Shown piece by piece: positions 23,965 through 32,196 of a DNA stretch of 64,000 nucleotides (position 1 is the first letter of the stretch; every line of letters starts with the position of its first letter). The notes under the pieces are model-generated. The model had not been told where the DNA came from. It saw only the letters and a program-made list of their open reading frames with translations, and did no database searches. The DNA lies in the NCBI RefSeq assembly GCF_019263585.2, contig NZ_JADQDF010000001.1:2790001-2854000 (forward strand), written 5' to 3'. The stretch is from Pseudonocardia oceani (GTDB lineage Bacteria > Actinomycetota > Actinomycetes > Mycobacteriales > Pseudonocardiaceae). Position numbers and translations under genes: made by a program.

Positions 23965-25299
23965 TCAGGTCAGCAGCGTCGCCGCCTTCTCCCCGATCGC
24001 CACCGCCGTGGCCGACGGGCCGCGCCGCGGGACCGTCGGCAGCACCGACGTGTCGGCCACCCGCAGCCCCTCGACGCCGAGCACCCGCAGCTCCGCGTCG
24101 ACGACCCGCCCGATCGCCGCGGTGCCGCACAGGTGCACCGAGGTCGTGAGGTGCTCGGCGATCCAGGCGTCGAGCGTGCGGTCGTTGCCGAGCACGTCGC
24201 CGCCGGGGCCGATGCGGCGCCCGACCCCGGCGCGGAGCAGATCGGCGGCGGTGCGGATCGCGTGGCGCAGGCGGCGGCGGTCGTGCTCGGTGCGCAGGTA
24301 GCGGTACTCGATGCGGTCGAGCGTCAGCTCGCCGCGGCTGTCGGGGTGCTGCAGCGCGCACATCAGGTGCAGCGGGCCGCCGGGCGCGAACGGCCGGACG
24401 AACGCCAGCACCTCGACGTCGCCCGCCGGATCGGCGCCGGCGTCCCAGTTGAGCGCGACCTGGCTGCCGGGGGCGTGCGGGTGCGCGGGCGGGTCGTCGT
24501 CGGCGAAGGGCAGGTAGACCGACGGGTGGTCGGAGAAGTCCCGTCCGACGGGCAGGTCCACGCGCAGCCCGGGGCCGATCCCGGAGCGCAGCAGCAGCCG
24601 CGGCGTGCCGACCGCCCCGGCCGCCAGCACCACCTCTCCCGCCTCGACGACCTCGCCGGACTCCAGCTCGACCCCGCGCGCCCGCGCGCCGTCGAACAGC
24701 ACCCGGGCGACGGGCGCGTCCCCCCGCACGTGCTCGGGCCGGTAGGCCGTCGCCGCGCTGACGCGGACCCCGTCGACGCTGTTGGTCGGCACCGGCCCCG
24801 CTCCCGGCGCGCCGCCCGCGTTCTTGTCCGGCTCGGCCGCGAAGCCCAGCCGCTGCGCCGCGTCGAGGAAGCGCTCCGCGGCGGGGTGCAGCAGCTCCCC
24901 GGAGGGCCGCCGGACCGGCACCGGGCCGGTCGTCCCGTGCCACGGGTCGGACTCCGAGCGCTCGTAGTGCGGGAGCAGGTCGTCCCAGGTCCAACCCGGC
25001 CCCCAGTCCTCGGCGCGGGTGGCGCGGACCCAGTTGGCGCCGTTGATCGCGCTCGACCCGCCCAGGCCCCTGCCCCACGGCACGACGGCCGCGTGCCCCG
25101 GCCGCAGCAGCACGGGACGGGCCCAGTTGCGAGGGTGGCCCGGGGCGGTGGCGGCGAGCGAGGTCACGTCGCTCAACTCGGGGAGCGGGGCCACCGGACC
25201 GGCCTCGAGCAGCAGCGCCCGCGCGCCCAGCCGCGCACCGAGCCGCCCGGCCAGCGCGCAGCCGGCCGACCCGCCCCCGACCACCACGACGTCCCGCAC
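23965..25299 (-). CDS. GMC family FAD-dependent oxidoreductase
   Basis: This 444-residue flavoprotein begins directly with the dinucleotide-binding motif VVVVGGGSAGCALAGRL. It contains the GMC signature GRGLGGSSAINGANWVR (about 81-97), VVLAAGAVGTPRLLLRSGIGP, and a C-terminal catalytic region with SVHLCGTAAIG and DTSVLPTVPRRGPSATAVAIGEKAA. It oxidises alcohols using FAD. The segment RIEYRYLRTEHDRRRLRHAI resembles the mycofactocin-linked subgroup (MftG), but no mycofactocin genes are nearby. Its start lies nine bases from the divergent M18 start, so transcript 5' ends must be very short or promoters overlap the genes. Confidence 0.88.
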   Translation of the reverse strand: MRDVVVVGGGSAGCALAGRLGARLGARALLLEAGPVAPLPELSDVTSLAATAPGHPRNWARPVLLRPGHAAVVPWGRGLGGSSAINGANWVRATRAEDWGPGWTWDDLLPHYERSESDPWHGTTGPVPVRRPSGELLHPAAERFLDAAQRLGFAAEPDKNAGGAPGAGPVPTNSVDGVRVSAATAYRPEHVRGDAPVARVLFDGARARGVELESGEVVEAGEVVLAAGAVGTPRLLLRSGIGPGLRVDLPVGRDFSDHPSVYLPFADDDPPAHPHAPGSQVALNWDAGADPAGDVEVLAFVRPFAPGGPLHLMCALQHPDSRGELTLDRIEYRYLRTEHDRRRLRHAIRTAADLLRAGVGRRIGPGGDVLGNDRTLDAWIAEHLTTSVHLCGTAAIGRVVDAELRVLGVEGLRVADTSVLPTVPRRGPSATAVAIGEKAATLLT

Positions 25300-25308
25300 A
25301 CGGGCAGG

Positions 25309-26577
25309 ATGCACCCGGTGGACGATCTCGCGCAGGATCTCGCCGACTTCATCGTCGCCTCGCCGACGCCGTACCACGCGGTCGCCGAGGCGGTCCGCCG
25401 CCTGACGGCCGCCGGGTTCGTCGAGCAGCCGGAGGCCGGTCCCTGGGCCGACGGGCCGGGCGGTCGCTACCTCGTGCGCGACGGCACGGTGCTGGCCTGG
25501 TCGGTGCCCGAAGGCACCGCGCCCGGCACGCCGATGCGGATCTTCGCCGCGCACACCGACTCCCCGACGCTGAAGGTCAAGCCGAACCCCGACGTCGGCG
25601 CGGGCGGGTGGCGGCAGGTCGCCGTCGAGGTCTACGGCGGCGCGCTGTGGAACTCCTGGCTCGACCGCGACCTGGGCCTCGCCGGGCGCCTCGCGCTCTA
25701 CGACGGCTCGACCGTGCTCGTCGACGTCCACCGCCCGCTGCTGCGCGTGCCGCAGCTGGCGATCCACCTCGACCGCGGCGTCAACTCGGAGGGCCTGCAC
25801 CTCGACGCCCAGCACCACCTGCTCCCGATCTGGGGCCTGGGCGCCCCCGCCGAGGGCGACCTGCTCGACTTCCTGGCCGTCGAGGCGGGCGTCGACGCCG
25901 GGGAGGTGGCGGCGCACGACCTCGTCGTCCACGACGTGGTCCCACCCGCGCGCCTGGGCGAGGAGGAGGAGCTGCTCGCGGCGCCGCGGCTGGACAACCT
26001 CGCCTCGGTGCACGCCGGGATCGGCGCGCTGCTCGCCGCCGCCGGCACCCCGGACGTCATCCCGGTGTTCGTCGGCTTCGACCACGAGGAGATCGGCAGC
26101 GGCTCGGCCACCGGTGCGGCGGGTCCGCTGCTGGAGACCGTGCTCACGCGGCTGGCCGGCGGGTTCGACGCCCGCGGCGCAGCCTTCGCCCGCTCCCGCT
26201 GCCTCTCGGTCGACGTGACGCACGCCGCGCACCCCAACTACCTGGGCCACCACGAACCCGGCCACCGCAGCGTGCCCAACCGCGGGCCGGCGCTGAAGGT
26301 CAACGCCAACCAGCGCTACGCCACCGACGCCCCCGGCGCGGCGGCGTGGCACCGCGCCTGCCGCGACGCCGGCGTCCCGACGCAGGTGTTCGTCGGCAAG
26401 AACACGGTCCCGTGCGGCACGACCGTCGGCCCGATCCTGGCGACGCGGCTCGGCATCCGCACCGTCGACGTCGGCATCCCGGTCCTGTCGATGCACTCGG
26501 CCCGGGAGCTGTGCGGCGTCCACGACCCGGGCCACCTCGCCGCCGCGGCCACGGCGTTCCTCGTCGATCCCGCCTGA
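25309..26577 (+). CDS. apeB: M18 family aminopeptidase (aspartyl aminopeptidase type)
   Basis: This 422-residue protein is standard for M18 enzymes. Dinuclear zinc ligands are visible: AAHTDSPTLKVKPN (H82, D84), then PRLDNLASVHAG, VFVGFDHEEIGSGSATGA (Glu pair) and VLSMHSARELCGVHD (C-terminal His). It removes N-terminal residues from peptides in the cytoplasm. The ATG at 25309 has no clear ribosome site and is divergent from the GMC oxidoreductase with nine bases between starts. The symbol follows common actinobacterial usage. Confidence 0.9.
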   Translation: MHPVDDLAQDLADFIVASPTPYHAVAEAVRRLTAAGFVEQPEAGPWADGPGGRYLVRDGTVLAWSVPEGTAPGTPMRIFAAHTDSPTLKVKPNPDVGAGGWRQVAVEVYGGALWNSWLDRDLGLAGRLALYDGSTVLVDVHRPLLRVPQLAIHLDRGVNSEGLHLDAQHHLLPIWGLGAPAEGDLLDFLAVEAGVDAGEVAAHDLVVHDVVPPARLGEEEELLAAPRLDNLASVHAGIGALLAAAGTPDVIPVFVGFDHEEIGSGSATGAAGPLLETVLTRLAGGFDARGAAFARSRCLSVDVTHAAHPNYLGHHEPGHRSVPNRGPALKVNANQRYATDAPGAAAWHRACRDAGVPTQVFVGKNTVPCGTTVGPILATRLGIRTVDVGIPVLSMHSARELCGVHDPGHLAAAATAFLVDPA

Positions 26578-26580
26578 CCC

Positions 26581-26605
26581 GCAACTGGACAGTTGCGGAT
26601 AGTAT
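26581..26605 (+). promoter_or_regulatory. Candidate ArsR operator and -10 element upstream of SRPBCC-ArsR operon
   Basis: gcaact (26581-26586) and agttgc (26591-26596) form an inverted repeat around ggac. A TAGTAT -10-like element (26600-26605) follows directly. An operator overlapping the promoter is expected for an autoregulated ArsR-type repressor. No good -35 was found, so the promoter assignment is tentative. Confidence 0.4.
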
Positions 26606-26647
26606 GTGCAACCCTTCGGTAGCATCTCAACTGCCGAGGAGGACCCC

Positions 26648-27043
26648 GTGACCGACCGCATCGAGCGCGAGATCCGGATCGACGCCCCGATCGAGCGGGT
26701 GTTCGCGCTGGTCAGCGAGCCCGGCTGGTGGATCGAGGACGGACCGGAGCGCACCGTGACGCGCGAGGGCGACGTGACGGTCGTCGAGCTGCCGCGGCAC
26801 GGGCGCTTCCCCGTCGTCACGGTCTCGGCCGACGCGCCGCACCACCTCGCCTTCCGCGGCGGCGGCCCGGGGCAGACCGCGGAGGAGGGGACGCTGGTGG
26901 AGTTCCACCTCACCGAGGACGGGGGCGGCACCCTGCTGCGGGTCGTCGAGAGCGGGTTCGGCGCGGGCGCCGACATCGCCGGCGACGAACAGGGCTGGGA
27001 GCACGAGCTCGCCGCCGCCCGGGGCCGCGCCGAGGCCGGATGA
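26648..27043 (+). CDS. SRPBCC (AHSA1/START-like) domain protein
   Basis: This 131-residue protein has the AHSA1-type SRPBCC pattern: IEREIRIDAPIERVFALVSEPGWW at the N-terminus, the middle strand VEFHLTEDGGGTLLRVVESGF and a C-terminal helix. The fold makes a hydrophobic ligand pocket. AGGAGG lies six bases before the GTG at 26648. It overlaps the ArsR-type gene as ATGA, a common pairing in which the two proteins respond together to an unknown ligand or stress. Confidence 0.88.
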   Translation: MTDRIEREIRIDAPIERVFALVSEPGWWIEDGPERTVTREGDVTVVELPRHGRFPVVTVSADAPHHLAFRGGGPGQTAEEGTLVEFHLTEDGGGTLLRVVESGFGAGADIAGDEQGWEHELAAARGRAEAG

Positions 27044-27372
27044 CGACCGACGCCGTCGGCGCCGTGCTCGCGGCGCTCGCCGACCCCACCCGGCGCGACC
27101 TGCTCGACGTCCTCGCCGACGCCGGGGAGGCCACCGCCACGACGCTCTCGGCCCGGCTGCCGGTGTCGCGCCAGGCCGTCGTCAAGCACCTGCAGGTGCT
27201 GGAGGCGGCCGGGCTCGTCACCGGCGCCCGCAGCGGCCGCGAGGTGCGCTACCGCGTGGAGCGCGCCCCGCTCGACGCGTCCGCCCGTTGGCTGACCGAT
27301 CTGGCCGCCACGTGGGACCGCCGGCTGCTCGCTGTCAAGAGGGCCGCGGAGTCCGGCGGCTCGCCGCGCTGA
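27040..27372 (+). CDS. ArsR family winged-helix repressor
   Basis: This 110-residue protein has LAALADPTRRDLLDVLADAG at the N-terminus, the recognition helix VSRQAVVKHLQVLEAAGLV and the wing SGREVRYRVE. There are no Cys residues for metal sensing, so it belongs to the non-metal SRPBCC-linked subgroup. Its ATG overlaps the upstream stop (ATGA). It probably represses its own operon through the palindrome at 26581. Confidence 0.9.
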   Translation: MTTDAVGAVLAALADPTRRDLLDVLADAGEATATTLSARLPVSRQAVVKHLQVLEAAGLVTGARSGREVRYRVERAPLDASARWLTDLAATWDRRLLAVKRAAESGGSPR

Positions 27373-27400
27373 TCCGCGGAGCGCGACGCATCATGGAGCG

Positions 27401-28222
27401 ATGACCACTGCGCTCGTCGAGGAGGACCTCGGCCTCTTCGGTCCCGACTCCGTCACCTGGCGGGTGCACATCGAACCGGTGATGTGGGTGGCCGGGTTCC
27501 GGGCGCTGCTGCTGCAGTCGCTCGAGCCGCGGGTGATGCGCGGGACCTACCAGAACTCGGCGCTGTTCGACCCGGCGAAGGCGTGGTCGCGGTTCCAGCG
27601 CACGGTCGAGTTCGTGGGCACGCGGACGTTCGGGTCCACGGCCGACGTCGAGCGCGTCGCCGCCCGCGTCCGGAAGCTGCACGCGACCCTGCGCGGCTTC
27701 GACCCCGACACCGGCGAGACGTTCCGCCTCGACGAGCCCGAGAACCTGCTCTGGGTGCACGCCACGGAGGTCGGGTCCTACGCGCACATCGCGCAGCGCG
27801 CCGGGCTGATCGACGGGGCGGACGCCGACCGGTACCTGGCCGAGAGCGTCCGCGCGGCGCGGGTGATCGGCCTGATCGACGCCCCGGCGTCGCGCGCGGA
27901 GATGGACGCCTACATCGAGCGCCGGCGCCCCGACATGCGGATGACCGACGAGGCCCGCCGCGCGACGATGAACCTGTTCGCGCCGAAGGGCCGCGCCCCG
28001 CGCGCGGTGAAGATCGCGGTGCCGACGATCGCCACCCTCGCGCTGGGCACGCTGCCCCGCTGGGCCCGCCGCTGCTACGGCCTGCCGGGCCTGCCCACCA
28101 CCGACCTGGGCGTCACGCTCGGGCTGCGCGCCCTGCGCACGGCCACCGGCGTGCTCCCCGACGTGCCGGCCCCGCCGAACATCGAGCGGGCGCGGCGCCT
28201 GGTCCGCGGCCTCAGCGCCTGA
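27401..28222 (+). CDS. Oxygenase MpaB family protein (DUF2236)
   Basis: This 273-residue protein opens with SVTWRVHIEPVMWVAGFRALLLQSLEPRV split across the first helix. It contains the DUF2236 landmarks RVRKLHATLRGFDPDTGETF, then LLWVHATEVGSYAH and ADRYLAESVRAARVIGL. The family includes latex-clearing-protein-like and mycophenolic-acid MpaB oxygenases, which carry heme via conserved His residues (candidates in KLHATL and WVHATE). Its substrate is unknown. Its stop lies in the first unit of a perfect 16-bp tandem duplication. Confidence 0.85.
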   Translation: MTTALVEEDLGLFGPDSVTWRVHIEPVMWVAGFRALLLQSLEPRVMRGTYQNSALFDPAKAWSRFQRTVEFVGTRTFGSTADVERVAARVRKLHATLRGFDPDTGETFRLDEPENLLWVHATEVGSYAHIAQRAGLIDGADADRYLAESVRAARVIGLIDAPASRAEMDAYIERRRPDMRMTDEARRATMNLFAPKGRAPRAVKIAVPTIATLALGTLPRWARRCYGLPGLPTTDLGVTLGLRALRTATGVLPDVPAPPNIERARRLVRGLSA

Positions 28223-28241
28223 CCCCCTCAGCGCCTGACCC
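28210..28241. repeat. Perfect 16-bp tandem duplication at convergent gene ends
   Basis: cctcagcgcctgaccc occurs twice head to tail (28210-28225, 28226-28241). The first unit holds the stop of the MpaB-like gene on the plus strand. The second holds the stop of the MFS frame on the minus strand. It probably arose by slippage. Confidence 0.8.
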
Positions 28242-29345
28242 GCAGCAGCACCGGCAGCAGCACCGCGAGCAGCAGGCCGAGCCCGGCCACCGCGGTGATG
28301 CCGCCGAGCGCCCACAGCCCGTAGAGCCCGATCGTCGCGACGTCGGAGCCCATGCCCGCGACGGACGTGACGGTCGCCCGCGACGACGAGTCGATGCGGT
28401 CCTGCAGCCGCGCGTCGGTGACGGCGAGGACCGCGCGGTAGCCGCCGTAGAACAGCGCGACCCCGACGATCGCGACCGGCTGCCCCACCAGCCCCGCCCC
28501 GGCGAACAGCAGCACCGAGACCGCCAGCAGCGCCGCGAGCCACCCGTTGCGCAGGCCGGCCGCGCGCCCGGCGAGCCCCGCCCCGACGACGCCGCCGAGC
28601 ACGATCGGCAGGTCGGCCACGGGCACCAGCGTGACCGGAACCCCCACGACGCGACGATCAGCGGGAAGTACTCCTCGATCGCGTCGATGCTCGTGACCAG
28701 CGCGGCGGCGACCACCACTCCCGGCACGCCGGGGCGCGAGGCCGCGATGCGCAGCCCGGCGCGCAGCGTGGCGAGGTAGCCGAGGTCGTCCCCGTCCGCG
28801 TCCCCCTCCCCGGTGCGCAGCGCCTCCGGGATCGTCGACGCCACGACCGCGGCGGCCAGGCAGGTCGCAACGCTCACCCAGCCGACGAGGGCGTAGCCGC
28901 CGAGCGGGAACAGCAGCGTCGCCAGGCCCGCCGCCGGGAGCTGCGCGACGAGCTCGGCCGCGCCGACCCGCCCGTTGACGGCGGCGTAGTGCTCCCGCGC
29001 GCCGGTGGCGACGAGCCCGTCGTAGAGCAGGGCCTCCTGCGCGCCGGACGCGAGCACGCCGCCGAGCCCCCACAGGACGAAGCCCGCGGCGAACGCGCCG
29101 AACCCGGGCGCGGCGGTCCAGCAGGCGAACCCGGCCGCCTGCAGCACGCCGGCCGCCACGAGGCAGCTGCGGCGGGAGAAGCGGTCGGCGACCGCCCCCG
29201 TCGGCACCTCGGCGACGATCCCGACGACCGACCACACCGCGAGCAGCAGCGAGATCTCGGCGTCGGACAGCCCGGTGTCGGCGAACAGCAGGGCGTAGAG
29301 CGGGTAGAGGGCGACGGTGTCGGCCAGCAGCGCCCAGCCGAGCAT
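28228..29345 (-). pseudogene. MFS transporter interrupted by a frameshift
   Basis: The N-terminal two thirds (from ATG 29345, MLGWALLADTVALYPLYALL) show MFS features, including the loop motif EVPTGAVADRFSRRS. The reading then fails near 28641-28645. The matching C-terminal third, with VTLVPVADLPIVLGGVVGAG and LLLAVLLPVLLRVRR, is in another frame ending at 28228. Adding one G to the run of five (five C on the plus strand, 28641-28645) joins EEYFPLIVASWG to VPVTLVPVAD and restores about 372 residues. This is either a recent mutation or a homopolymer sequencing error. The start has no visible ribosome site. Confidence 0.75.
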
Positions 29346-29529
29346 GCGGCGGGCGAGCGGGCGGGCGGGGGCGGGGAGGGAGCGTCAACCGGGCACGGAC
29401 GAAGGCTAGCGAGGGCCGTCAACGCCTTTCGAGGGTGCGAAGGCGGGGACCACGCGCCCGGTGCACCGCCGTCGTCTCAGAGTGATGCAGGCGTTGCCAC
29501 GTGGGTGATCGGGAGGCGATGATGCCCGC

Positions 29530-30087
29530 GTGGCGCCGACGACGACTCCCGCGACCGACCTGTCCCTGGTCACCGACCTGTTCGTGATGGCCGAGCGGAT
29601 GCTCGTGGAGGTACTGGGGCGCATCCGGCAGGGCGACGGCAAGATCGTCCTGCCGCCGCTGCGCCCCGCCGGCGCGCCGACGACGATCCGCGAGTCCGTC
29701 GCCCGCCACGTGCGTGAGGAGGCCGCACTCGCCGGCGTCCCCGACGACGTGGAGCTGGGCAGCGACCCGCAGGCCACGGTCGTCCGCCTGGCCGACGCCG
29801 CCGTCGCCGCGGTCCGCGAGGGTGGCGTCGACGCCGAGGAGCTGCTCCTCGCCACCATCGACCGCTGCTTCCTCGCCCACGACGTCGCCTTCCACCTCGG
29901 TTCCACGGCCTGCCCGCTGCCCGAGGAGCTGGCCCGCCCGCTGTGGGAGATCACCGACCCGCGGTCCGCGGAGTTCCGCGAGCGCGGCGTCTTCGGCGAG
30001 CCGCTGCTGCCCATGCCCCCGCACGTGTCCTGGCGCGACCGCTTCCTGCGCAACGCCGGGCGCGACCCGCACCCGCACTTCGACTGA
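29530..30087 (+). CDS. Hypothetical protein, upstream of amidase
   Basis: This is a 185-residue protein that I do not recognise. It is helical and acidic, with LVTDLFVMAERMLVEVLGRI at the N-terminus and a C-terminal region rich in Pro and aromatic residues (MPPHVSWRDRFLRNAGRD) ending in HPHFD. It has no signal peptide or membrane helix. The GTG start at 29530 is the only reasonable one. The next start codon follows its stop immediately (TGAGTG), so it is coupled to the amidase and may assist it. Confidence 0.6.
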   Translation: MAPTTTPATDLSLVTDLFVMAERMLVEVLGRIRQGDGKIVLPPLRPAGAPTTIRESVARHVREEAALAGVPDDVELGSDPQATVVRLADAAVAAVREGGVDAEELLLATIDRCFLAHDVAFHLGSTACPLPEELARPLWEITDPRSAEFRERGVFGEPLLPMPPHVSWRDRFLRNAGRDPHPHFD

Positions 30088-31479
30088 GTGGTCGTCCACG
30101 ACACCGCGCGGGAGATGGCGCGCGCCCTGCGCGCCCGCGAGATCTCCGCGCGCGAGCTGGTGCAGGCCCACCTCGACCGGATCGACGCCGTCGACGGGCG
30201 GGTCAACGCCGTCGTCACGCGCGTTCCGGAGCGCGCGCTGGCCGAGGCCGACCGCGCCGACGCCCGCCTCGCCGCCGGGGAGCAGGTAGGCCCGCTGCAC
30301 GGGCTGCCGATCGCGCACAAGGACACCCACCTGACGGCCGGGATCCGCACGACCTCCGGCTCCCCGCTGCTCGCCGACTTCGTGCCCGACGCCGACGAGC
30401 TCGTCGTCGAGCGGATGCGCGGCGCCGGGGCGATCACGATCGGCAAGACGAACGTGCCCGAGTTCGCGGCGGGCTCGCACACGTTCAACCCGGTCTTCGG
30501 CACGACCGCCAACCCGTACGCCCCCGGCCGCAGCGCGGGCGGCAGCAGCGGCGGAGCGGCGGCCGCGCTGGCGTCCGGGATGCACCCGCTGGCCGACGGC
30601 TCCGACATGGGCGGCTCGCTGCGCAACCCGGCGTCGTTCTGCAACGTCGTCGGACTGCGCCCCTCCCCCGGCCGCGTCCCCACGCACCCGGCTTCCCTGC
30701 CCTGGGCGACGATGTCCGTGCAGGGGCCGATGGCGCGGACCGTGGCCGACGCCGCGCTGCTGCTGTCGGTGCTCGCCGGGCCGGACCCGCGCTCGCCGAT
30801 CTCCCTGGGCGACCCGGGCAGCGCGTTCGCCGTCCCGCTCGACCGCGACCTCACCGGTCTGCGCGTCGCCTGGACCCCCGACCTGGGCGGCGCCGTCACC
30901 GTCGACCCCGCGGTGACGGCCGCCCTCGCCCCGGCCGCGGAGGTGTTCACGCACCTGGGCGCGCACGTCGAGCCCGCCTGCCCCGACCTCACCGGCGCCG
31001 ACGACGTCTTCCGCACACTGCGCGCCTGGCAGTTCGCCGCGACGATGGGCCCCCAGCGCGACCGGGTGAAGCCCGCGCTGGCCGCCAACATCGACGACGG
31101 CCGCCGCCTCACCGGCGACGACCTGGCCCGCGCCGAGCTCGCCCGCGCCGCCCTGTTCCACCGCATCCGTGAGTTCTTCACCCGGTACGACGTGCTGCTG
31201 GCGCCCGTCTCGCAGGTGCCACCGTTCGACGCGGCACTGGAGCATCCCACCGAGATCGACGGCGTGCCGCACCCGCACTACCTCGACTGGATGGCCTCGG
31301 CCTACCTGGTCTCGGCCGCGGGCCTGCCCGCGCTCTCGGTGCCCGCCGCCTTCACCCCCGACGGGCTGCCGGTCGGCCTGCAGGTCGTCGGTCCGCCGCG
31401 CGCCGACCTGCTCGTGCTGCAGGTCGGGCACGCGTTCGAGGGCGCCACGCAGGTCGGCCTGCGCCGGCCGGCGTTCTAG
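30088..31479 (+). CDS. Amidase (amidase signature family)
   Basis: This 463-residue enzyme has the complete Ser-cisSer-Lys triad: Lys in LPIAHKDTHL (about residue 78), cis-Ser in GRSAGGSSGGAAAAL (about 155) and the nucleophile in GSDMGGSLRNPASF (about 177). It hydrolyses carboxamides to acid and ammonia. There is no GatB/GatC context, so it is catabolic rather than tRNA-dependent. The GTG start abuts the stop of the preceding hypothetical gene. The stop is shared as CTAG with the convergent methyltransferase. Confidence 0.9.
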   Translation: MVVHDTAREMARALRAREISARELVQAHLDRIDAVDGRVNAVVTRVPERALAEADRADARLAAGEQVGPLHGLPIAHKDTHLTAGIRTTSGSPLLADFVPDADELVVERMRGAGAITIGKTNVPEFAAGSHTFNPVFGTTANPYAPGRSAGGSSGGAAAALASGMHPLADGSDMGGSLRNPASFCNVVGLRPSPGRVPTHPASLPWATMSVQGPMARTVADAALLLSVLAGPDPRSPISLGDPGSAFAVPLDRDLTGLRVAWTPDLGGAVTVDPAVTAALAPAAEVFTHLGAHVEPACPDLTGADDVFRTLRAWQFAATMGPQRDRVKPALAANIDDGRRLTGDDLARAELARAALFHRIREFFTRYDVLLAPVSQVPPFDAALEHPTEIDGVPHPHYLDWMASAYLVSAAGLPALSVPAAFTPDGLPVGLQVVGPPRADLLVLQVGHAFEGATQVGLRRPAF

Positions 31480-32093
31480 CGGCGCTTCGCGACCACCACG
31501 ACGTCGCGCACGGTCAGGGGCGCCCCCTCCTGCCCGTGCCCGTGGCCGTGGCCCTCGCGCTCCCGGGTGCCGGCGACGACGACGTCCCACTCGCGCGGGT
31601 CGAGCAGGCCCGCGGCCTCGTCCGCGGTGAAGAACATGCCGGGGATCTGCGGGCGGTGGGGGCCGGCGTCGTCGGTCGGGTCGTGGCCGACGAGCAGCAG
31701 CGTGCCGCCCGGCGCCACGCCGGTGGCGAGCCGGGCGTACATCTCCACGAGCGTCGGCAGGTGCAGGAACTGGGCGCTGACCAGGTCGTAGGCGCCCTGC
31801 TCCGGGGTCCAGGTGGTGAGGTCGGCCCGGCGCCACTCGACGTCGAGACCGGCCGACCGCTCCCGCGCCCGGCCCAGCGCGACCTCCGAGAAGTCGACGG
31901 CCGTGACCCGCCAGCCCTGCCCGGCGAGCCACATCGCGTCGGCGCCCTCACCGCAGCCGGCGTCGAGCGCGCGACCGGGCGCGAGGTCCGCGACCTCGGC
32001 GACGAGCTGCGCGTTGGGCCGCCCGCTCCACATCCCCCTGGAGCCGTAGCGCTCCTCCCAGGCCACCTGGCTGAACATGTCCGTCTCCGTCAT
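31476..32093 (-). CDS. Class I SAM-dependent methyltransferase
   Basis: This 205-residue protein has SAM motif I ALDAGCGEGADAMWLAGQG (about 41-59), the acidic residue after strand 2 (VTAVDFSEVAL), and motif IV-like YDLVSAQFLHLP. The early segment WEERYGSRGMWSGRPN is typical of the TehB/thiopurine-like group that detoxifies small thiols or metalloids. A His/Gly-rich stretch (GHGHGHGQ) near the C-terminus is unusual and might bind metal. The start is MTETDMFS; MFSQVAW five codons later is possible. Confidence 0.88.
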   Translation of the reverse strand: MTETDMFSQVAWEERYGSRGMWSGRPNAQLVAEVADLAPGRALDAGCGEGADAMWLAGQGWRVTAVDFSEVALGRARERSAGLDVEWRRADLTTWTPEQGAYDLVSAQFLHLPTLVEMYARLATGVAPGGTLLLVGHDPTDDAGPHRPQIPGMFFTADEAAGLLDPREWDVVVAGTREREGHGHGHGQEGAPLTVRDVVVVAKRR

Positions 32094-32154
32094 GCCTCCC
32101 AGCGTGCCGCCGCCGCACCCCGCGCGCAACCGACATTGCTGGAACAGCAACAAG

Positions 32155-32196
32155 TCCGCGAGTCGGGGTCTCGTTGCGCGTGAGTCGCGCTCTCAC
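32155..32196. repeat. Dispersed intergenic repeat, copy 3 (inverted)
   Basis: ccgcgagtcggg (32156-32167) is the reverse complement of the core found in the other copies. It is followed by gtctcgttgcgcgtgagtcg, the inverted half unit seen at 23911. It lies between the methyltransferase start and the LysR stop and overlaps the last LysR codon. Confidence 0.55.

Noticed and set aside
23965..27189. 1074-codon minus-strand open frame covering M18, SRPBCC and ArsR genes
   Set aside because: Only the portion from 25299 down encodes GMC oxidoreductase. The rest is antisense to well-supported plus-strand genes.
27335..28543. 402-codon minus-strand frame opposite the MpaB-like gene
   Set aside because: It is an antisense shadow with no domain features. 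The plus-strand gene has clear DUF2236 motifs.
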